From contig CAIQQN010000015.1 in NCBI GenBank assembly GCA_903873975.1, positions 1 through 58,740 of the forward strand: DNA of 58,740 nucleotides. Direction: 5' to 3'. Numbering within the stretch: the first letter of the stretch is position 1; each line of letters starts with the position of its first letter. A program made the position numbers and the translations under genes. Under the pieces are notes generated by a model. It was not told where the DNA came from and searched no databases. It saw only the letters and a list, made by a program, of their open reading frames with translations. This document shows positions 25,779-35,800 of the stretch, piece by piece. The stretch is from an uncultured Anaerolineales bacterium (GTDB taxonomy: Bacteria; Chloroflexota; Anaerolineae; Anaerolineales; Villigracilaceae).

Positions 25779-27122
25779 ATGTCCATTGATTACACCCAAA
25801 AATCGTACTGGCTTAATACCTACGGGCCGTACTCCCCCAATGCGCCCGTGGAAGGTGACATCACCGTGGATGTCGCCATCATCGGTGGAGGATTCACTGG
25901 CCTTTCGACCGCCTATTTCCTGCGCAAAGCCGAACCGGCGCTGAAGGTCGCAGTGCTGGAGAGTGAGGTTGTCGGATACGGCGCCAGCGGACGCAATGGC
26001 GGCTTTGCAATGACACTGTTTGGCCTTGAGCCGGCTGTGACAGCCATGCTGTTCGGCAAACAGCGTACGGTCGAGGCGCACCACTACTGCGAACGCTCGG
26101 TGGACCTGGTACGCGACCTGATCCGCGAGCACAATATACAGAGTGATTTTGAATACACTGGCTTCCTGCGGTTGGCGACCACGCCCGGCTATGTCAAACG
26201 CATCCAGCACGACATCGAATTGCTCACCAGCCTCGGAGTAACCGGCATTGAGTGGATTGATCAGGAAAAAGCCCGCGCTGAGGTGAACAGTCCGCTGGTG
26301 TTGGGGGCGTGGAGTGAAGCGCGTTGCGGAATTTTGAATCCAGCCAAACAGGTGCGAGAATTGAAGCGCATCGCGCAGGAAGTCGGGGCGGTTATCTGCG
26401 AGCAGTCACCCGTGGTTGAGATCCAGCGCGGGGCGAAGTTCATGTTGAAGACACCTCAGGGGACGGTTACTGCTGATAAGATCGTTTTCGCCACCAACGC
26501 CTATTCACATCTCATCCCAGAAATCTGGAACAAGCAAGTGCCTGCCTTCACACACATGGTCATTACCGAGCCTTTAACCAAAGCGCAAATGGACCCCATT
26601 GGCTGGAAGAATCGTCAGGGACTCGAAGACGCGCGCAATCTTGTGCATTACTTGCGCCTCACTGTGGACAACCGTCTCGCCATCGGAGGCAGTGACGTAA
26701 CTATAACCTATGGCCGTGACATGGAACGGGACCTGAACGAGAAGACCTTCCAGCAACTGGAGAAGGATACGATTGAACTGTTTCCCGCCTTGAAGGATAT
26801 AAAGTTTATTTTTCGCTGGGGCGGTCCCGTCAGCGTGACCCTGCAAATGGCACCTGCCATTGGTATGGTCGGCGACCAGCGCGCCTGGTACAGTGTCGGC
26901 TGCGTGGGTCATGGCGTCGCGCCGACTCATCTTAATGGACAGACGTTAGCCGATTTGTTGCTCGAACGCAAGACCGACCTGACCTCGATCTGGTTCGTGG
27001 AACGCAAACCCATCGTCTGGCCGCCTGAACCGTTGCGCTGGGTGGCTTCACAAGCCCTGCTTGGTTACCTGCATACAGAAGATTGGTGGTACGAGCGCAG
27101 TATGAAAGCTACTGAACAATAA
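25779..27122 (+). CDS. FAD-dependent amine/amino-acid oxidase (DAO family)
   Basis: A 447-residue DadA/PuuB-like oxidoreductase. Motifs: [17 protein letters not shown] (Rossmann), [18 protein letters not shown] (flavin contact typical of gamma-glutamylputrescine oxidase and glycine oxidase relatives), and C-terminal [20 protein letters not shown]. The substrate is likely an amine or N-methyl amino acid, not assignable further. A strong AAGGAGG precedes the ATG. It seems monocistronic, with its own upstream AT-rich region and a terminator at 27156-27190. Confidence 0.85.
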   Translation: MSIDYTQKSYWLNTYGPYSPNAPVEGDITVDVAIIGGGFTGLSTAYFLRKAEPALKVAVLESEVVGYGASGRNGGFAMTLFGLEPAVTAMLFGKQRTVEAHHYCERSVDLVRDLIREHNIQSDFEYTGFLRLATTPGYVKRIQHDIELLTSLGVTGIEWIDQEKARAEVNSPLVLGAWSEARCGILNPAKQVRELKRIAQEVGAVICEQSPVVEIQRGAKFMLKTPQGTVTADKIVFATNAYSHLIPEIWNKQVPAFTHMVITEPLTKAQMDPIGWKNRQGLEDARNLVHYLRLTVDNRLAIGGSDVTITYGRDMERDLNEKTFQQLEKDTIELFPALKDIKFIFRWGGPVSVTLQMAPAIGMVGDQRAWYSVGCVGHGVAPTHLNGQTLADLLLERKTDLTSIWFVERKPIVWPPEPLRWVASQALLGYLHTEDWWYERSMKATEQ

Positions 27123-27155
27123 ATCTCATGGATAAATCCATACAGGATAATGCCT

Positions 27156-27190
27156 ATAAGAGCAGGCGAACAGTCTGCTCTTATATTTTT
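27156..27190 (+). terminator. Terminator of the DAO-family gene
   Basis: Perfect 10-bp stem ATAAGAGCAG (27156-27165) / CTGCTCTTAT (27175-27184) with a 9-nt loop and a following ATTTTT run. It sits between the DAO gene and the converging rsmG. Confidence 0.88.
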
Positions 27191-27206
27191 GATATTCAGG
27201 ATTTTG

Positions 27207-27917
27207 CTATAACGGTTTCTTCGCTGGGATGCCTGCCTTGCGCGGATACTGTGGGGGTGTAGCGGCCACCTTGTCCACCACCACCAGGAATCGTTCGTCG
27301 GCCACCCCCGGTAATGTGACCGGGAGGAGTTGGCGCGTGCGTCCACCGAGGATCTTGAGCGCCTTTTCGGCTCTGTGGGTCTCCGCAGATCCGCTCTGGC
27401 CTTTTTGCGCCAGCATGGCCCCGCCCACATGCACCAGCGGCAGAAGGTATTCCGCCAGCACCGGTAGATTTGCCACTGCGCGCGCCACGGCCCAGTCGTA
27501 GGTTTCGCGGTGAGTGGGCATCTGGCCCACATCTTCGCCGCGGGCGGTGACCACTTCCGTGGCCTCCAGGTTTAGGGTCTCAACCATGTGCCGGCAAAAA
27601 TTGGCCTTCTTGCCTACCGATTCGACCAGTGTCAGCCGCATGGACGGGTACAGGATCTTCAGCGGGATACCCGGAAAACCAGCGCCGGTACCTATGTCGA
27701 TCAGCCGCCGGGGTGGGAATTCCTTCCAGGCCAGCACGCAGGAGAAGGAGTCCAGGAAGTGTTTGGTGCGGATCCCTTCCAAGTCACGGATGGCAGTCAG
27801 GTTGAACTTCTCGTTCCACGCCAGCAATTCGCACTCGAATGTCATCAATGCCCCCACCTGTCGCCCGGTCAGGTGGATACCAAAAAGCTGCTCAGCTTCG
27901 TGGACAAGTTTCTCCAT
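27207..27917 (-). CDS. rsmG: 16S rRNA (guanine-527-N7)-methyltransferase
   Basis: A 236-residue SAM-dependent methyltransferase that modifies G527 of 16S rRNA. The SAM loop is DIGTGAGFPGIPL; upstream NLTAIRD and the HFLDS motif, and the later RAVANLPVLAEYLLPL, are hallmarks of RsmG/GidB. The ATG at 27917 is preferred over a TTG at 27923; no Shine-Dalgarno is present and a TATAAT ends 7 nt before the ATG. Confidence 0.93.
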   Translation of the reverse strand: MEKLVHEAEQLFGIHLTGRQVGALMTFECELLAWNEKFNLTAIRDLEGIRTKHFLDSFSCVLAWKEFPPRRLIDIGTGAGFPGIPLKILYPSMRLTLVESVGKKANFCRHMVETLNLEATEVVTARGEDVGQMPTHRETYDWAVARAVANLPVLAEYLLPLVHVGGAMLAQKGQSGSAETHRAEKALKILGGRTRQLLPVTLPGVADERFLVVVDKVAATPPQYPRKAGIPAKKPL

Positions 27918-27924
27918 CAGCAAA

Positions 27925-27930
27925 ATTATA
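27925..27930 (-). promoter_or_regulatory. -10 element 7 nt before the rsmG ATG
   Basis: TATAAT on the minus strand (27930-27925), then TTTGCTG and the ATG at 27917. No -35 consensus is visible, since the hairpin at 27931-27953 occupies that place. Predicted start falls at or next to the ATG, implying a leaderless rsmG mRNA. Confidence 0.4.
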
Positions 27931-27953
27931 CCCCTCTCTTTTTGGGAGAGGGG
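27931..27953 (-). terminator. Hairpin terminator after the DUF4349 lipoprotein gene
   Basis: Perfect 8-bp arms CCCCTCTC / GAGAGGGG with a 7-nt loop. Read on the minus strand it follows the lipoprotein stop by about 20 nt and is followed by TATAATTTT. Arms and flanks resemble the dispersed repeat copies at 5883, 6751 and 7749, so it may be a short relative of that family. Confidence 0.55.
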
Positions 27954-27973
27954 TCTTGGAGAGATGAGGTAGG

Positions 27974-28939
27974 TTATACCTTATTGGCCTGTACTTTCTT
28001 CCTCTTTTGCCGCTTCACAAGGGCGACGATACCCCAGATCACCAGCGCGATCGGGACAAAGATGGTAATCAAAATCGGCAGTATGAGCAGGAATAAGTTG
28101 ATCAGGAAGTTCACGAAACCCTGCCAGAACTTGATCAACGACTGGATGGCGTCCCGGGCCACACCTTCGGGTTTCCATCCGCCAATCTCGATCGGCTTGA
28201 TGGTTTCTTCAGCGATCAGGGTCACATTGATGAGTGAGTAGGCGGAGGCTTGTTCGTAATACTGCATCTGACCTTTGATTGTCTCGATCTGGCCGCGCAC
28301 GGAGATGATTTGATTATACACATCCAGCACGTCCTGTGTCTTGGATGTGGTGGTGCTGTTGGGGTTATCCTTCGCTTCATCCATGATTACCTGGAGGTCC
28401 GCCTCGGCTTTTTCCAGGTTGGTTAGCTGGCTTTGCAGGTCCACGTATGCGGCGGTCACGTCCTGACCGGAACGGGTCTCGTTGCGCACTTCCACCGCGT
28501 CGGCCTTGATCTGGCTCATGGCGTTTTCCAGTTTATCTGCCGGGACGCGGATGGAGATGGTGCCTTCCGGGGCGGTTTCGCCGTTTTGCGTGGATGTCTG
28601 GTACATGTTCATTGATATGACAAAGCCGCCCAGGTTATTTGCCATCTGGCTTATTGCTTCCATCTTGGCTTGCGGGTCGGGGATGACGATGGTCAGGTCT
28701 GCGTTCATGATGACCAGCCGGTCCTGGAGAGCCGAGCTGCTGGTGCTCATATCGCCGGATCCTTTGTTGGCATCGGTAACACCAGCATAGGCCTGGGTGG
28801 GGAAAGGAGCAGCTTCATTGGATGGTGCACGACCGCCTGGGGAGACCAGTTCCACCGAAGGCGTGGCGGCGGCTTTTACACCGCAGGCTGCCAGCACCAG
28901 GGCCAGGGCGACAAAAATAAAAACGATTCTCTTTTTCAT
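27974..28939 (-). CDS. DUF4349-domain lipoprotein
   Basis: A 321-residue lipoprotein: signal peptide with lipobox LAAC (Cys19), a Ser/Thr/Pro-rich spacer, then a DUF4349 domain (about 70-265) whose middle part is a predicted coiled coil (QSQLTNLEKAEADLQVIMDE), and a C-terminal membrane helix followed by a basic tail (KRQKRKKVQ). The lipid anchor and the helix would tether both ends. Function unknown. AAGGAGGAG lies upstream of the ATG at 28939; an upstream in-frame codon at 28984 has no such support. Hairpins lie on both sides. Confidence 0.82.
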   Translation of the reverse strand: MKKRIVFIFVALALVLAACGVKAAATPSVELVSPGGRAPSNEAAPFPTQAYAGVTDANKGSGDMSTSSSALQDRLVIMNADLTIVIPDPQAKMEAISQMANNLGGFVISMNMYQTSTQNGETAPEGTISIRVPADKLENAMSQIKADAVEVRNETRSGQDVTAAYVDLQSQLTNLEKAEADLQVIMDEAKDNPNSTTTSKTQDVLDVYNQIISVRGQIETIKGQMQYYEQASAYSLINVTLIAEETIKPIEIGGWKPEGVARDAIQSLIKFWQGFVNFLINLFLLILPILITIFVPIALVIWGIVALVKRQKRKKVQANKV

Positions 28940-29022
28940 GGCATTCTCCTCCTTCATAAGGCAAAACAGATCAGGTTGCCTCATAGACGCCTGACTGGTA
29001 ATAAAGGTTCCTTCATCTCATG

Positions 29023-29059
29023 AAAAAGGCACCAGCAGGTTCTTTCTCCTGGTGCCTTT
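29023..29059 (-). terminator. Terminator of the coaBC-phosphoesterase operon
   Basis: Perfect 11-bp arms AAAGGCACCAG (29025-29035) and CTGGTGCCTTT (29049-29059). Read on the minus strand, it begins 11 nt after the phosphoesterase stop and ends in TTTTTC. Confidence 0.85.
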
Positions 29060-29069
29060 GATTTGCGAT

Positions 29070-29804
29070 TTACCAGCCTCCAGCAAGGCGCGCGGCATGC
29101 CTGGGCGGAAGGCCTGCATCCATAATCATTTTCTGCACCGCCTTGATATCGTATTCCACGCGGCGCGGTTCCCAGGTGCGCGCTTCGGGGGAGTAGATGG
29201 CGTAAGCGGCGCGCGGGTCCCGGTCGCGCGGTTGGCCGACCGAACCGGGGTTAAGCAGGGCGCGTTCTTTAAGTTCATATTGCTCTGCCGGGTGGGGCAC
29301 CTCGATGGATATATCATCGGTCTTGGAATGGTATTGGAACACGGCTTGAAAATGCGAGTGTCCCACGAAGCACCAGGGTGTCTCGAAGTAGGATAGATTG
29401 ATGCGAGCAACGAGCGTGTTCATCACGTATTCCCAAATCGGGTCACGCGGACTGCCGTGAGCCAGTGAAACCTCACCATGCACAACCAGCTCGTCAGGCA
29501 GGGAGCTTAAGAAGCTCCTGCTTTCCTCACTGAACTGCTTGCGCTGCCAGAGTAGTGCCTTTCTTGCGTCGGAATTGAAAATCTCCAGCGCGATATTTCC
29601 GATAGCGGCGAAATCGTGGTTGCCCATAATGCAGGTTAAATTGGGCAGGGAGTGGATGCGCTCGATACATTCGTTTGGCTGCGGGCCATAGCCGGCCACG
29701 TCGCCCAAGCACAAGGTCTCGTCCACCGTCCCGGCATCCGTTATGACGGCTTCCAGCGCGACGGCATTGGCATGTATGTCGGAGAACACCAGAATTCTTG
29801 TCAT
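29070..29804 (-). CDS. Calcineurin-like metallophosphoesterase
   Basis: A 244-residue phosphoesterase with all five blocks: DIHAN (9-13), GDVAGYGPQPNECI, GNHDF, LAHGSPRD and GHSHFQ. This matches the YfcE/ApaH-like group of two-metal phosphodiesterases, possibly acting on dinucleoside polyphosphates or cyclic nucleotides. Its ATG overlaps the coaBC stop (ATGA, 29804-29801), so translation is coupled. Confidence 0.88.
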   Translation of the reverse strand: MTRILVFSDIHANAVALEAVITDAGTVDETLCLGDVAGYGPQPNECIERIHSLPNLTCIMGNHDFAAIGNIALEIFNSDARKALLWQRKQFSEESRSFLSSLPDELVVHGEVSLAHGSPRDPIWEYVMNTLVARINLSYFETPWCFVGHSHFQAVFQYHSKTDDISIEVPHPAEQYELKERALLNPGSVGQPRDRDPRAAYAIYSPEARTWEPRRVEYDIKAVQKMIMDAGLPPRHAARLAGGW

Positions 29805-31012
29805 TTACTCTCCAGGAGTACCGCAACATGTGCGATGATGGTTTCTGCCACTTCGGATTTGCTCAACAGCGGCAATGTTTCTTCCTTTGCATTCGGGAAA
29901 AGGAGCGTTACGCGGTTGGTGTCAACCCCGAACCCGGCGTCGGGTGCGGAAACATCGTTAGCAACCAGCATATCCAGCTCTTTGGACTTTAACTTACTGG
30001 ATGCGTTCTCGAGCAGGTCGCGGCTTTCTGCAGCGAACCCGATAATGACCCGTGGCCGCCTGGACCCCAAACCAGCTACCGCTATAAGGACATCCGGCGC
30101 GGCCCCCAGTTCGATCTGCGGAATCCCATCCCGTTTCTTGAGTTTGTTTTCTGCAACCGTCTTCGGGCGAAAGTCAGCCACCGCGGCAGCCATCACTAAG
30201 GCGTTGGCTCCGGTGGATTCAGCCAGCACGGCTTCCAGCATCTCTTGGGCGGTGCAGATCGGGATGACTTTCGCGCCCACCGGCGGTGTCAAACACGTCG
30301 GCGCAGTAATCAAGACCACGGTTCCGCCTGCATCGAGGGCGGCTTGGGCTGTAGCATAACCTTGTTTACCGGAGGACTTGTTCGTCAGCACCCGTACCGG
30401 GTCGATTGGTTCCTGCGTCCCGCCGGCGGTTACAACGATCTTCTTTCCGGCCAGTCTCCCGCCGAATCCCAACGTTAAGCGGATGTGGCCGAGTAATTCC
30501 GCCGGTTCCACCATCCGCCCGCGTCCGGTCAGCCCCGAGGCCATGTGGCCCTCATCCGGCCCGGCAAAGTGGACGCCGCGTCCGCACAGGATGCGGATAT
30601 TTTCCTGCGTGGCTGGGTGCTCGAACATGCCGGCATCCATTGCGGGTGCTATGAGAGTGGGCGAACGCATTGCCAGCGCGGTGATGGTGAGCAGGTTATC
30701 CGCGATGCCGTGGGCCAGTTTGGCGAGTGTATTGGCGGTGCAGGGAGCAATGACCAGCAGGTCTGCGCTGTGACCGAGGCCGACGTGCAGTACGTGCGCT
30801 ATACCACCCCACAGTTCAGCGTCGGTAAAGACCTTCCGCCCGGTGACAGACTGGAAGGTGAGTGGGGTGATGAATTTCTCCGCCGCGGGGGTGAGAATTC
30901 CATCCACCTGCGCCCCAGCCTGGGTCAGTTTGGAGGCCAGGTCGGCAGCCTTATAGGCGGCAATGGAACCGGTAACGCCGAGGAGGATGTGTTTGGAAGT
31001 GAAGATGGACAT
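29801..31012 (-). CDS. coaBC: Bifunctional phosphopantothenoylcysteine synthetase/decarboxylase
   Basis: A 403-residue enzyme for two steps of coenzyme A synthesis. Residues 1-185 are the FMN decarboxylase CoaC: TGSIAAYK (14-21), catalytic His76 in LHVGL, APCTANTLAKL (89-99). The usual PXMNXXMW loop is PAMDAGMF (123-130), with Asp for Asn. Residues about 187-403 are CoaB: TAGGTQEPIDPVR, TNKSSGKQGYA, AAAVADFRP, and NDVSAPDAGFGVDTN near the C-terminus. CoaB uses CTP and cysteine. No Shine-Dalgarno; a TATAAT ends 9 nt before the ATG. Coupled to the downstream phosphoesterase. Confidence 0.95.
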   Translation of the reverse strand: MSIFTSKHILLGVTGSIAAYKAADLASKLTQAGAQVDGILTPAAEKFITPLTFQSVTGRKVFTDAELWGGIAHVLHVGLGHSADLLVIAPCTANTLAKLAHGIADNLLTITALAMRSPTLIAPAMDAGMFEHPATQENIRILCGRGVHFAGPDEGHMASGLTGRGRMVEPAELLGHIRLTLGFGGRLAGKKIVVTAGGTQEPIDPVRVLTNKSSGKQGYATAQAALDAGGTVVLITAPTCLTPPVGAKVIPICTAQEMLEAVLAESTGANALVMAAAVADFRPKTVAENKLKKRDGIPQIELGAAPDVLIAVAGLGSRRPRVIIGFAAESRDLLENASSKLKSKELDMLVANDVSAPDAGFGVDTNRVTLLFPNAKEETLPLLSKSEVAETIIAHVAVLLESK

Positions 31013-31021
31013 AACAAGCTA

Positions 31022-31027
31022 ATTATA
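31022..31027 (-). promoter_or_regulatory. -10 element 9 nt before the coaBC ATG
   Basis: TATAAT on the minus strand (31027-31022), then nine bases and the ATG at 31012. No -35 consensus at 16-18 nt. Predicted start lies 0-3 nt before the ATG. Confidence 0.4.
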
Positions 31028-31087
31028 ATGCCAACCGGCGATACATAGGGGCGAGTAGTGCTTACATCCGATGGACGCCTTCTGCAC

Positions 31088-31567
31088 CTAGGGGTAGAAT
31101 GTCACTTCGTGTCTCAGATATACATCCCCCTGATAAACAAACTTGGCTGAAAAGAACTTCTCCTCCCGCAGCCAGGGAAAGAATATATGGTCGCTGGGCC
31201 AAAGCGGCAGGGACTCAAGGTCCTTATCGGGGATCCATTTTAAGTAACCCTCACCGTTCTCTATCAGTTCCCCGCTGAATATATCCGCCATAAAGACGAA
31301 CACGTACCAGTCATTGCCCTTGAAGCCGGGGAACATGACCAGCCCGTGCAGTCGCGGGGTGGTTATTTCCAACCCGGATTCCTCACGCACCTCACGGATA
31401 ACGCATTCCTCCGGCGATTCGCCCGGCTCGAACTTACCACCCAAACCGTTCCACTTGCCGGCATGAATGTCATCAGGCCGCTTGACGCGGTGGAGCATCA
31501 ACGTGGAACCGTCATGGTGGATGTAGCAGAGGCTGGCGAGGATCATTACGTTTATGAGGGCAGACAC
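31088..31567 (-). CDS. Nudix hydrolase, MutT/8-oxo-dGTPase-like
   Basis: A 159-residue Nudix protein. The Nudix box runs from G44 to L66 (G-x5-E50-x7-R58-E59-V-x-E62-E63-x-G65-L66), fully consensus. The N-terminal ILASLCYIHHDGSTLMLHR and KWNGLGGK are typical of the 8-oxo-dGTP diphosphatase group. The start is taken as GTG 31567 because AGGTGG lies upstream; ATG 31546 (residue 8) is the alternative and lacks one. It begins 22 nt after the response-regulator gene and probably shares its transcript. Confidence 0.88.
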   Translation of the reverse strand: MSALINVMILASLCYIHHDGSTLMLHRVKRPDDIHAGKWNGLGGKFEPGESPEECVIREVREESGLEITTPRLHGLVMFPGFKGNDWYVFVFMADIFSGELIENGEGYLKWIPDKDLESLPLWPSDHIFFPWLREEKFFSAKFVYQGDVYLRHEVTFYP

Positions 31568-31589
31568 GCTGGTCCACCTGTACCTGTTG

Positions 31590-32819
31590 CTACTTCTGCT
31601 TCTTATTGCGGATGCGTTCCGTAACGCGCTTCCAGGCCATTGTAGGCCGTTCTGGTCGCACTTTGAGTTGTGCGTCCTTGCTTAGGGCCATGGCGATATC
31701 CTCAAAAATGACGCCCAGCGGGCTCTCAGGATCGGACAGTACCGGTGGGTTACCTATATTCAAGGCAGTGACAAATTCATCTGCCGCATAAGGTAAAATC
31801 AGGTCTATTTTGGACTTGAGCATCCGTTCAATATCTTTGAAAGCCAGCCCATGGCGCGGGAAGGTCCAGTTCAGGATGATGTAAACCTTCTTATGTTCGT
31901 TGAATTTCAGGGCTTCGAAAATCTCCATCGCCATGCTGGCGGCCCGCAGGGAGGCGATCTCAGGCTGGGTGATGATCAAGATGATATCGCTCTGATCCAG
32001 GGCAGTCAGTGACCGTTCGCTCAAATCGTGAGGCATATCCAGCACTACATAAGGGAAAGTGGAGCGGAGCAGTTCTAGGGTCGTTCTCACCTTTTCTGTC
32101 GTGAGCAGCTCGCTTTCTTCGGGGCGGCGGGGCGAAGCCAGGGTCCGGACGCGGCTCTCATGCGGCAGCATTGCACTCAAGACTGCATCTTCGTCGATCA
32201 CTTCCATTTTGCACAAATCAGTCCAGGTATTTCGGAGCGATTGGTTCAGGAACAGGGCGCTTTGTCCGGCAACAGCCACCATATCCACCAGGGCAACCTG
32301 CATTTCCCACAGTTGCGATAGACCAGCTGCCACGTTGACCGAGATTGTCGAGACACCTGCCCCGCCGCGTAGGGAGAAGACAGCGATGGTGCGCGCAGTT
32401 TCGCGCGCGATTGTTGTTGCCGGTACCGCGATTTGCGGCGCTTGCGCTTCAGCCCGACGTATTAAAACGTTGATGCGGGCAACCAATTCTATTGTATCGC
32501 AGGGCTTAGCCAGATAATCGTCCGCACCTGCCTCGAAGCCTTTAACCTTGTTTTCCACGCTGTCCAGCGCGGTCAGCATGATGATCGGGATGCGCGCGGT
32601 GGCGGGATTGGCGCGTATTTCGCGGCAGACAGTAAACCCATCCATCCCAGGCATCATCACATCCAACAGAATGATGTCGGGGCGGGTGGTTTTCAATTGG
32701 TCCAATGTCTTCGGGCCATCTTCCACGGCGATTACGTCGAAGCCTTGCCTGGCGAGCAAAGCTCTTGTCATCTTTCGCAGCATTTCATCATCGTCAACAA
32801 GTAGGATTTGTTTAGGCAT
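31590..32819 (-). CDS. Response regulator receiver fused to a TadZ/CpaE-like ATPase domain
   Basis: A 409-residue protein. Residues 1-120 are a receiver domain with acidic pocket D9-D11, phospho-acceptor D53 (LLDVMMPGMDG), T83 and K105, so it should be phosphorylatable. Residues about 143-385 are a MinD/ParA-type fold as in TadZ/CpaE. Its deviant Walker A is SLRGGAGVSTIS (149-160): both lysines of the KGGxGKT consensus are replaced (Arg151, Val156), so ATP hydrolysis may be lost. The ATG at 32819 has GGAG 7 nt upstream; another ATG is 3 nt earlier. It follows the hybrid kinase by 68 nt, a likely partner. No Tad pilus genes are in view. Confidence 0.85.
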   Translation of the reverse strand: MPKQILLVDDDEMLRKMTRALLARQGFDVIAVEDGPKTLDQLKTTRPDIILLDVMMPGMDGFTVCREIRANPATARIPIIMLTALDSVENKVKGFEAGADDYLAKPCDTIELVARINVLIRRAEAQAPQIAVPATTIARETARTIAVFSLRGGAGVSTISVNVAAGLSQLWEMQVALVDMVAVAGQSALFLNQSLRNTWTDLCKMEVIDEDAVLSAMLPHESRVRTLASPRRPEESELLTTEKVRTTLELLRSTFPYVVLDMPHDLSERSLTALDQSDIILIITQPEIASLRAASMAMEIFEALKFNEHKKVYIILNWTFPRHGLAFKDIERMLKSKIDLILPYAADEFVTALNIGNPPVLSDPESPLGVIFEDIAMALSKDAQLKVRPERPTMAWKRVTERIRNKKQK

Positions 32820-32887
32820 CATAAATCTCCTTATAGTATTAACGTAATGGTGACGGAGGACCAACTTCAAAGGCAACGAGCCATATT

Positions 32888-35800
32888 TTATAAAGTAATC
32901 CCGGTCTCTTTTAGGTATTTAACCAGACGGCTTACTTCGATCTCGAGACCGGCAAGCAGTCCGGGCGCGCTGGCAAGGTCATCCTGGCGGCCAAGGGCTT
33001 CGAGTTCATCGGACAATTTGGTGACAGGACCGGCGCTGAAGTTGGCAGAAACACCTTTCAAGTTGTGTGCAAGCCGGCTGAGGTCATTGGCGTTGTGGGT
33101 CTCGAGGGCGGTTTTGATGTCTTTGATCCGTTCAGGGAAACCGGCTGCAAAGTCCCTGCTCATTTCGGTTAGGAATGGCCTGTCGCCGCCGAACCGTTCG
33201 AGGGCACGTTCGATATCCATCGGGAGGTCGTCTGCAGAAGGGGTGGGGGGCTCGATAGGAGCCGTGGCGAAAGGCGGTGTAGCGGGAGCCGGTCCCTTGA
33301 TGTGGACTGGCTGAGCCTCTTCCACTTCTGAAAGTTGAAGCCAGCGATCGAGCACGCCCAGCAGGATGCGTATTTCAAGCGGTTTGGAAACATAATCATC
33401 CATCCCTGCCTCGAGACAGCGTTCCCGGTCGCCTTTCATGGCGTGGGCGGTCATGGCAATGATGGGAATGTGCTGGCGGCCGGCCTCCCATTCACGGATA
33501 TGCCGGGTGGCCTCGAAGCCGTCCATCTCTGGCATCTGCACATCCATCAGGATGGCATCGTATTTCCCTTCTTTTGCTTTTTCGATGACCTGCAGGCCGT
33601 TTTCGACCGCGTCCACGGAGAAGCCGGATTTATTGAGCACGATCACCGCCAGTTTCTGGTTGATTGAATTATCCTCTGCCAGCAGGATGCGCTGATTGGA
33701 GTGTTGCTTCTGTTCCGCCAGCAGGTGGCGGGTGATGATGGCTGGTTCCGCTTCTTCTTTGCGACCCAGGACAGCTAAAAGAGCCTCGTAGAGCATATGC
33801 TGTCGGACAGGTTTGAGCAGGTAACCTGAACACCCCAAGGCCTCCATGTGGGCGGCGTCGCCGCGCTGGCCGATGGATGTCAGGACAATGATGCGGATGT
33901 CTCTCAGGGCAGGATCGCCCTTGATGGCCCGGGCGGCTTGTTCGCCATCCATGCCGGGCATCTGCATATCGAGCAAGACCACCTGGTATGGATCGCCATT
34001 CCGCAAGGCATTCCGGAGTATCTCAATCGCCTTCGAACCACTGGCTACTGTATCCACCCGGCAGCCAAAACCCTCCACGGTCTTGGTTAGAATCGTGCGG
34101 TTTGTGGCGTTGTCGTCCACTCCAAGGATGCGCATCTCCGACAGGTTGACCGGTTTGATAATGAGCGGGGCAGTACCGCGCCTTTCGGCAGGTTGTTTTT
34201 CAAAAGTGATCTGAAACCAGAATGTGCTTCCAACCCCCGCGGTGCTTTCCACCCCAATTTCGCCTCCCATTGCCTCCACCAGTTGTTTGCAAATGGTTAG
34301 GCCCAATCCACTGCCGCCATATTTTCGTGTGGTGGAACCGTCGGCCTGGGTAAACCGTTCGAAAATGGATTGCTGCTGCTCAAGTGGAATGCCGATGCCA
34401 GTATCCTGTATGGAAAAATAAACCGTGACTTGCGTATCGGTTTCGCTGACCGGTTCGGCACGGATGACAACCTCGCCCTGATGGGTGAATTTGATGGCAT
34501 TCCCAATTAGATTGATCATGATCTGGCGTAGACGTGCCGGGTCGCCCTTAAGCTCGGATATCAGGTCTGGGTGGATCAGACAGGCGAGTTCCAGGCCCTT
34601 ATCTTGGGCACGCTGGGCGAGAGAGGAAGCTGCATCCTCGACGGTAGTCCGCAAATTGAAATTGATCTTTTCCAGCTCCATTCTTTTGGCTTCAATTTTG
34701 GAAAAATCAAGGATGTCATTGATGAGCGCTAGCAAAGCCTCGGCGCTCTGGAGGGAAATGTTCAGATATTCGCGTTGCTCATCGGTCAGACTCGAATCCA
34801 GTGCAAGTTCGAGCATGCCAATCACGCCGTTCATCGGGGTGCGGATTTCGTGACTCATATTGGCAAGGAACTCGCTTTTAGCTCGGTTGGCTTCCTCCGC
34901 CTCTTGCTGAGCGTGGAGGAGTTCGGTGATATTGTGATAGATTGCCAGCGCCCCGATCTTCTGCTCACCGACGACGACAGGTACACCAAAAATTTCTACA
35001 TCAACCAATATGCCATCCTTACGCCTCCGTTTACCAATCCCATGAACCGTGCCGCCGGTCAAAGCTTGCTGGGTATATTGAATGGCCTCCTGGTGAGTCG
35101 CCTCGGTGGCGATCAAGGTATCCAGGTTGGCCCCGATAATCTCAGTCAGCGTGTATCCGAAAAGATGCTCAAAGGCCGGGTTGCAGGAGGCAATGCGTTC
35201 TTTTTCATCGAGGACGATGATCGCAGCCGGGTTGTTTACGACTAGGGATTCAAAGAATTTCTTCTGTCTGGTAATATCCTCCTCGATTTGCTTTCGCTTT
35301 GAAATATCATGTAGAACGTATATTGTTCGTGGTGGGCCTTCAAGAGCCATCTGTTCAATAAGCACTTCAAAACAGCTACCCAGCCGGGGAATTTCCATTT
35401 CTCCGCTATGGAGTTCCGGGGACGTTGATTGATTCTTGGCTCGCAGCGTTTCCAGCAGTGGACTCCCAATTAATGTTTTGAAGGATGAATCAAGTTTCTG
35501 AACAGCCGTTTTGTTACAGCGGACAATATTCCCGCCGGAATCAGTGACAAAGATCAAATCCGCGACGGCATCAAAGGTGGTTTCCCATTCTTTCTTACTG
35601 CGGCTTACTGCTGTTTCGACCTGGTGGAGCATTTCCAATTCTTGGCTAAGCTGTTTGTTGACCGTTTGTAGTTCTACTGTGCGTTCCTCGACCGTATGTT
35701 CTAGTTCATTTTTCATGTTCGTCAGTCGAGCCTGACGCAAGCCAATAAAGCCGAAAGCCATCCCAAGGAACAGGGGGGCGGAATCGATTATCCACAATAG

